The notes under the pieces were generated by a model that saw only the letters and a program-made list of their open reading frames with translations, was not told where the DNA came from and ran no database searches. From CAYNJW01 sp964397665 (GTDB taxonomy: Archaea > Nanobdellota > Nanobdellia > Pacearchaeales > GW2011-AR1): DNA of 41,332 bases. The stretch is from assembly GCA_964397665.1 (NCBI GenBank), contig CAYNJW010000005.1, positions 1 through 41,332 of the forward strand, in the 5' to 3' direction. The translations under genes and the position numbers were made by a program. This document shows positions 41,180 to 41,332 of this stretch, piece by piece; positions within the stretch are counted from its first letter, which is position 1; the number at the start of each line of letters is the position of its first letter.

Positions 41180-41332
41180 ATAAAAAGTTATTGATAGGAT
41201 TATTTTGTATAGTTTATTTTAAGTTTTTTCTTTTTTAATAAAAGAAACAAAAATGATTTGATGTTTTATTATTGAATTCTTTTGGTCGAATTAATATGTC
41301 CTTAAATACAACTCTTTGGAATTTTTTGCCTT

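Overview
The window looks like a piece of a small, very AT-rich archaeal genome, most likely a DPANN lineage of the Pacearchaeota/Woesearchaeota type. The archaeal markers are replication factor C large and small subunits, FEN1, family-B DNA polymerase, RpoH/RpoB/RpoA, aEF-2 and aEF-1A, EndA and eL30. Many short proteins begin with archaeal prepilin-like signals. Most genes carry a TATA box about 24-28 bp before the start codon, which points to leaderless mRNAs. The phylum assignment is inference from style and gene content, not from a search.

Layout. Positions 1-6900 (minus strand) form a cluster for anaerobic deoxynucleotide and dTTP synthesis: a nucleotide-kinase/dCTP-deaminase fusion, NrdG, NrdD, the repressor NrdR, thymidylate kinase and a double-length ThyX. 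Two NrdR boxes exactly 32 bp apart lie before nrdR. NrdD stops early, and its glycyl-radical tail (2088-2207) is in the +1 frame. Positions 6983-9729 hold a TtuA/Ncs6-type tRNA thiolase, a membrane-anchored DsbA-like protein, an OB-fold protein and an unknown gene. Positions 9767-11997 encode both clamp-loader subunits. Positions 12170-17222 are mixed housekeeping: a tiny eL41-like gene, tRNA-Lys(CUU), a winged-helix regulator with a palindromic operator, SerRS, pyrophosphatase, endonuclease III and several unknowns.

Positions 17240-23969 are dominated by proteins with a short charged N-terminus, a K-[RK]-[GA] site and one hydrophobic helix, the layout of class III (type IV pilin-like) signals. 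They are interrupted by tRNA-Gln, a gene with a 100-N assembly gap, and EndA. The run at 19595-23969 has eight such genes, two of them only 56 and 37 codons long. Next come fen1 and polB, divergent around what appears to be one shared TATA element.

Positions 27447-39099 are the archaeal RNA polymerase/str operon: rpoH, rpoB (one chain), rpoA (A' and A'' fused), rpl30e, nusA-like, rps12, rps7 and fusA. A secreted EF-hand-like protein is inserted on the opposite strand. The aEF-1A gene follows but is inverted, with its own leader, hairpin and terminator. A DUF2683-like gene ends the window. No CRISPR array, insertion sequence or prophage was seen, and no gene-free stretch exceeds 300 bp.
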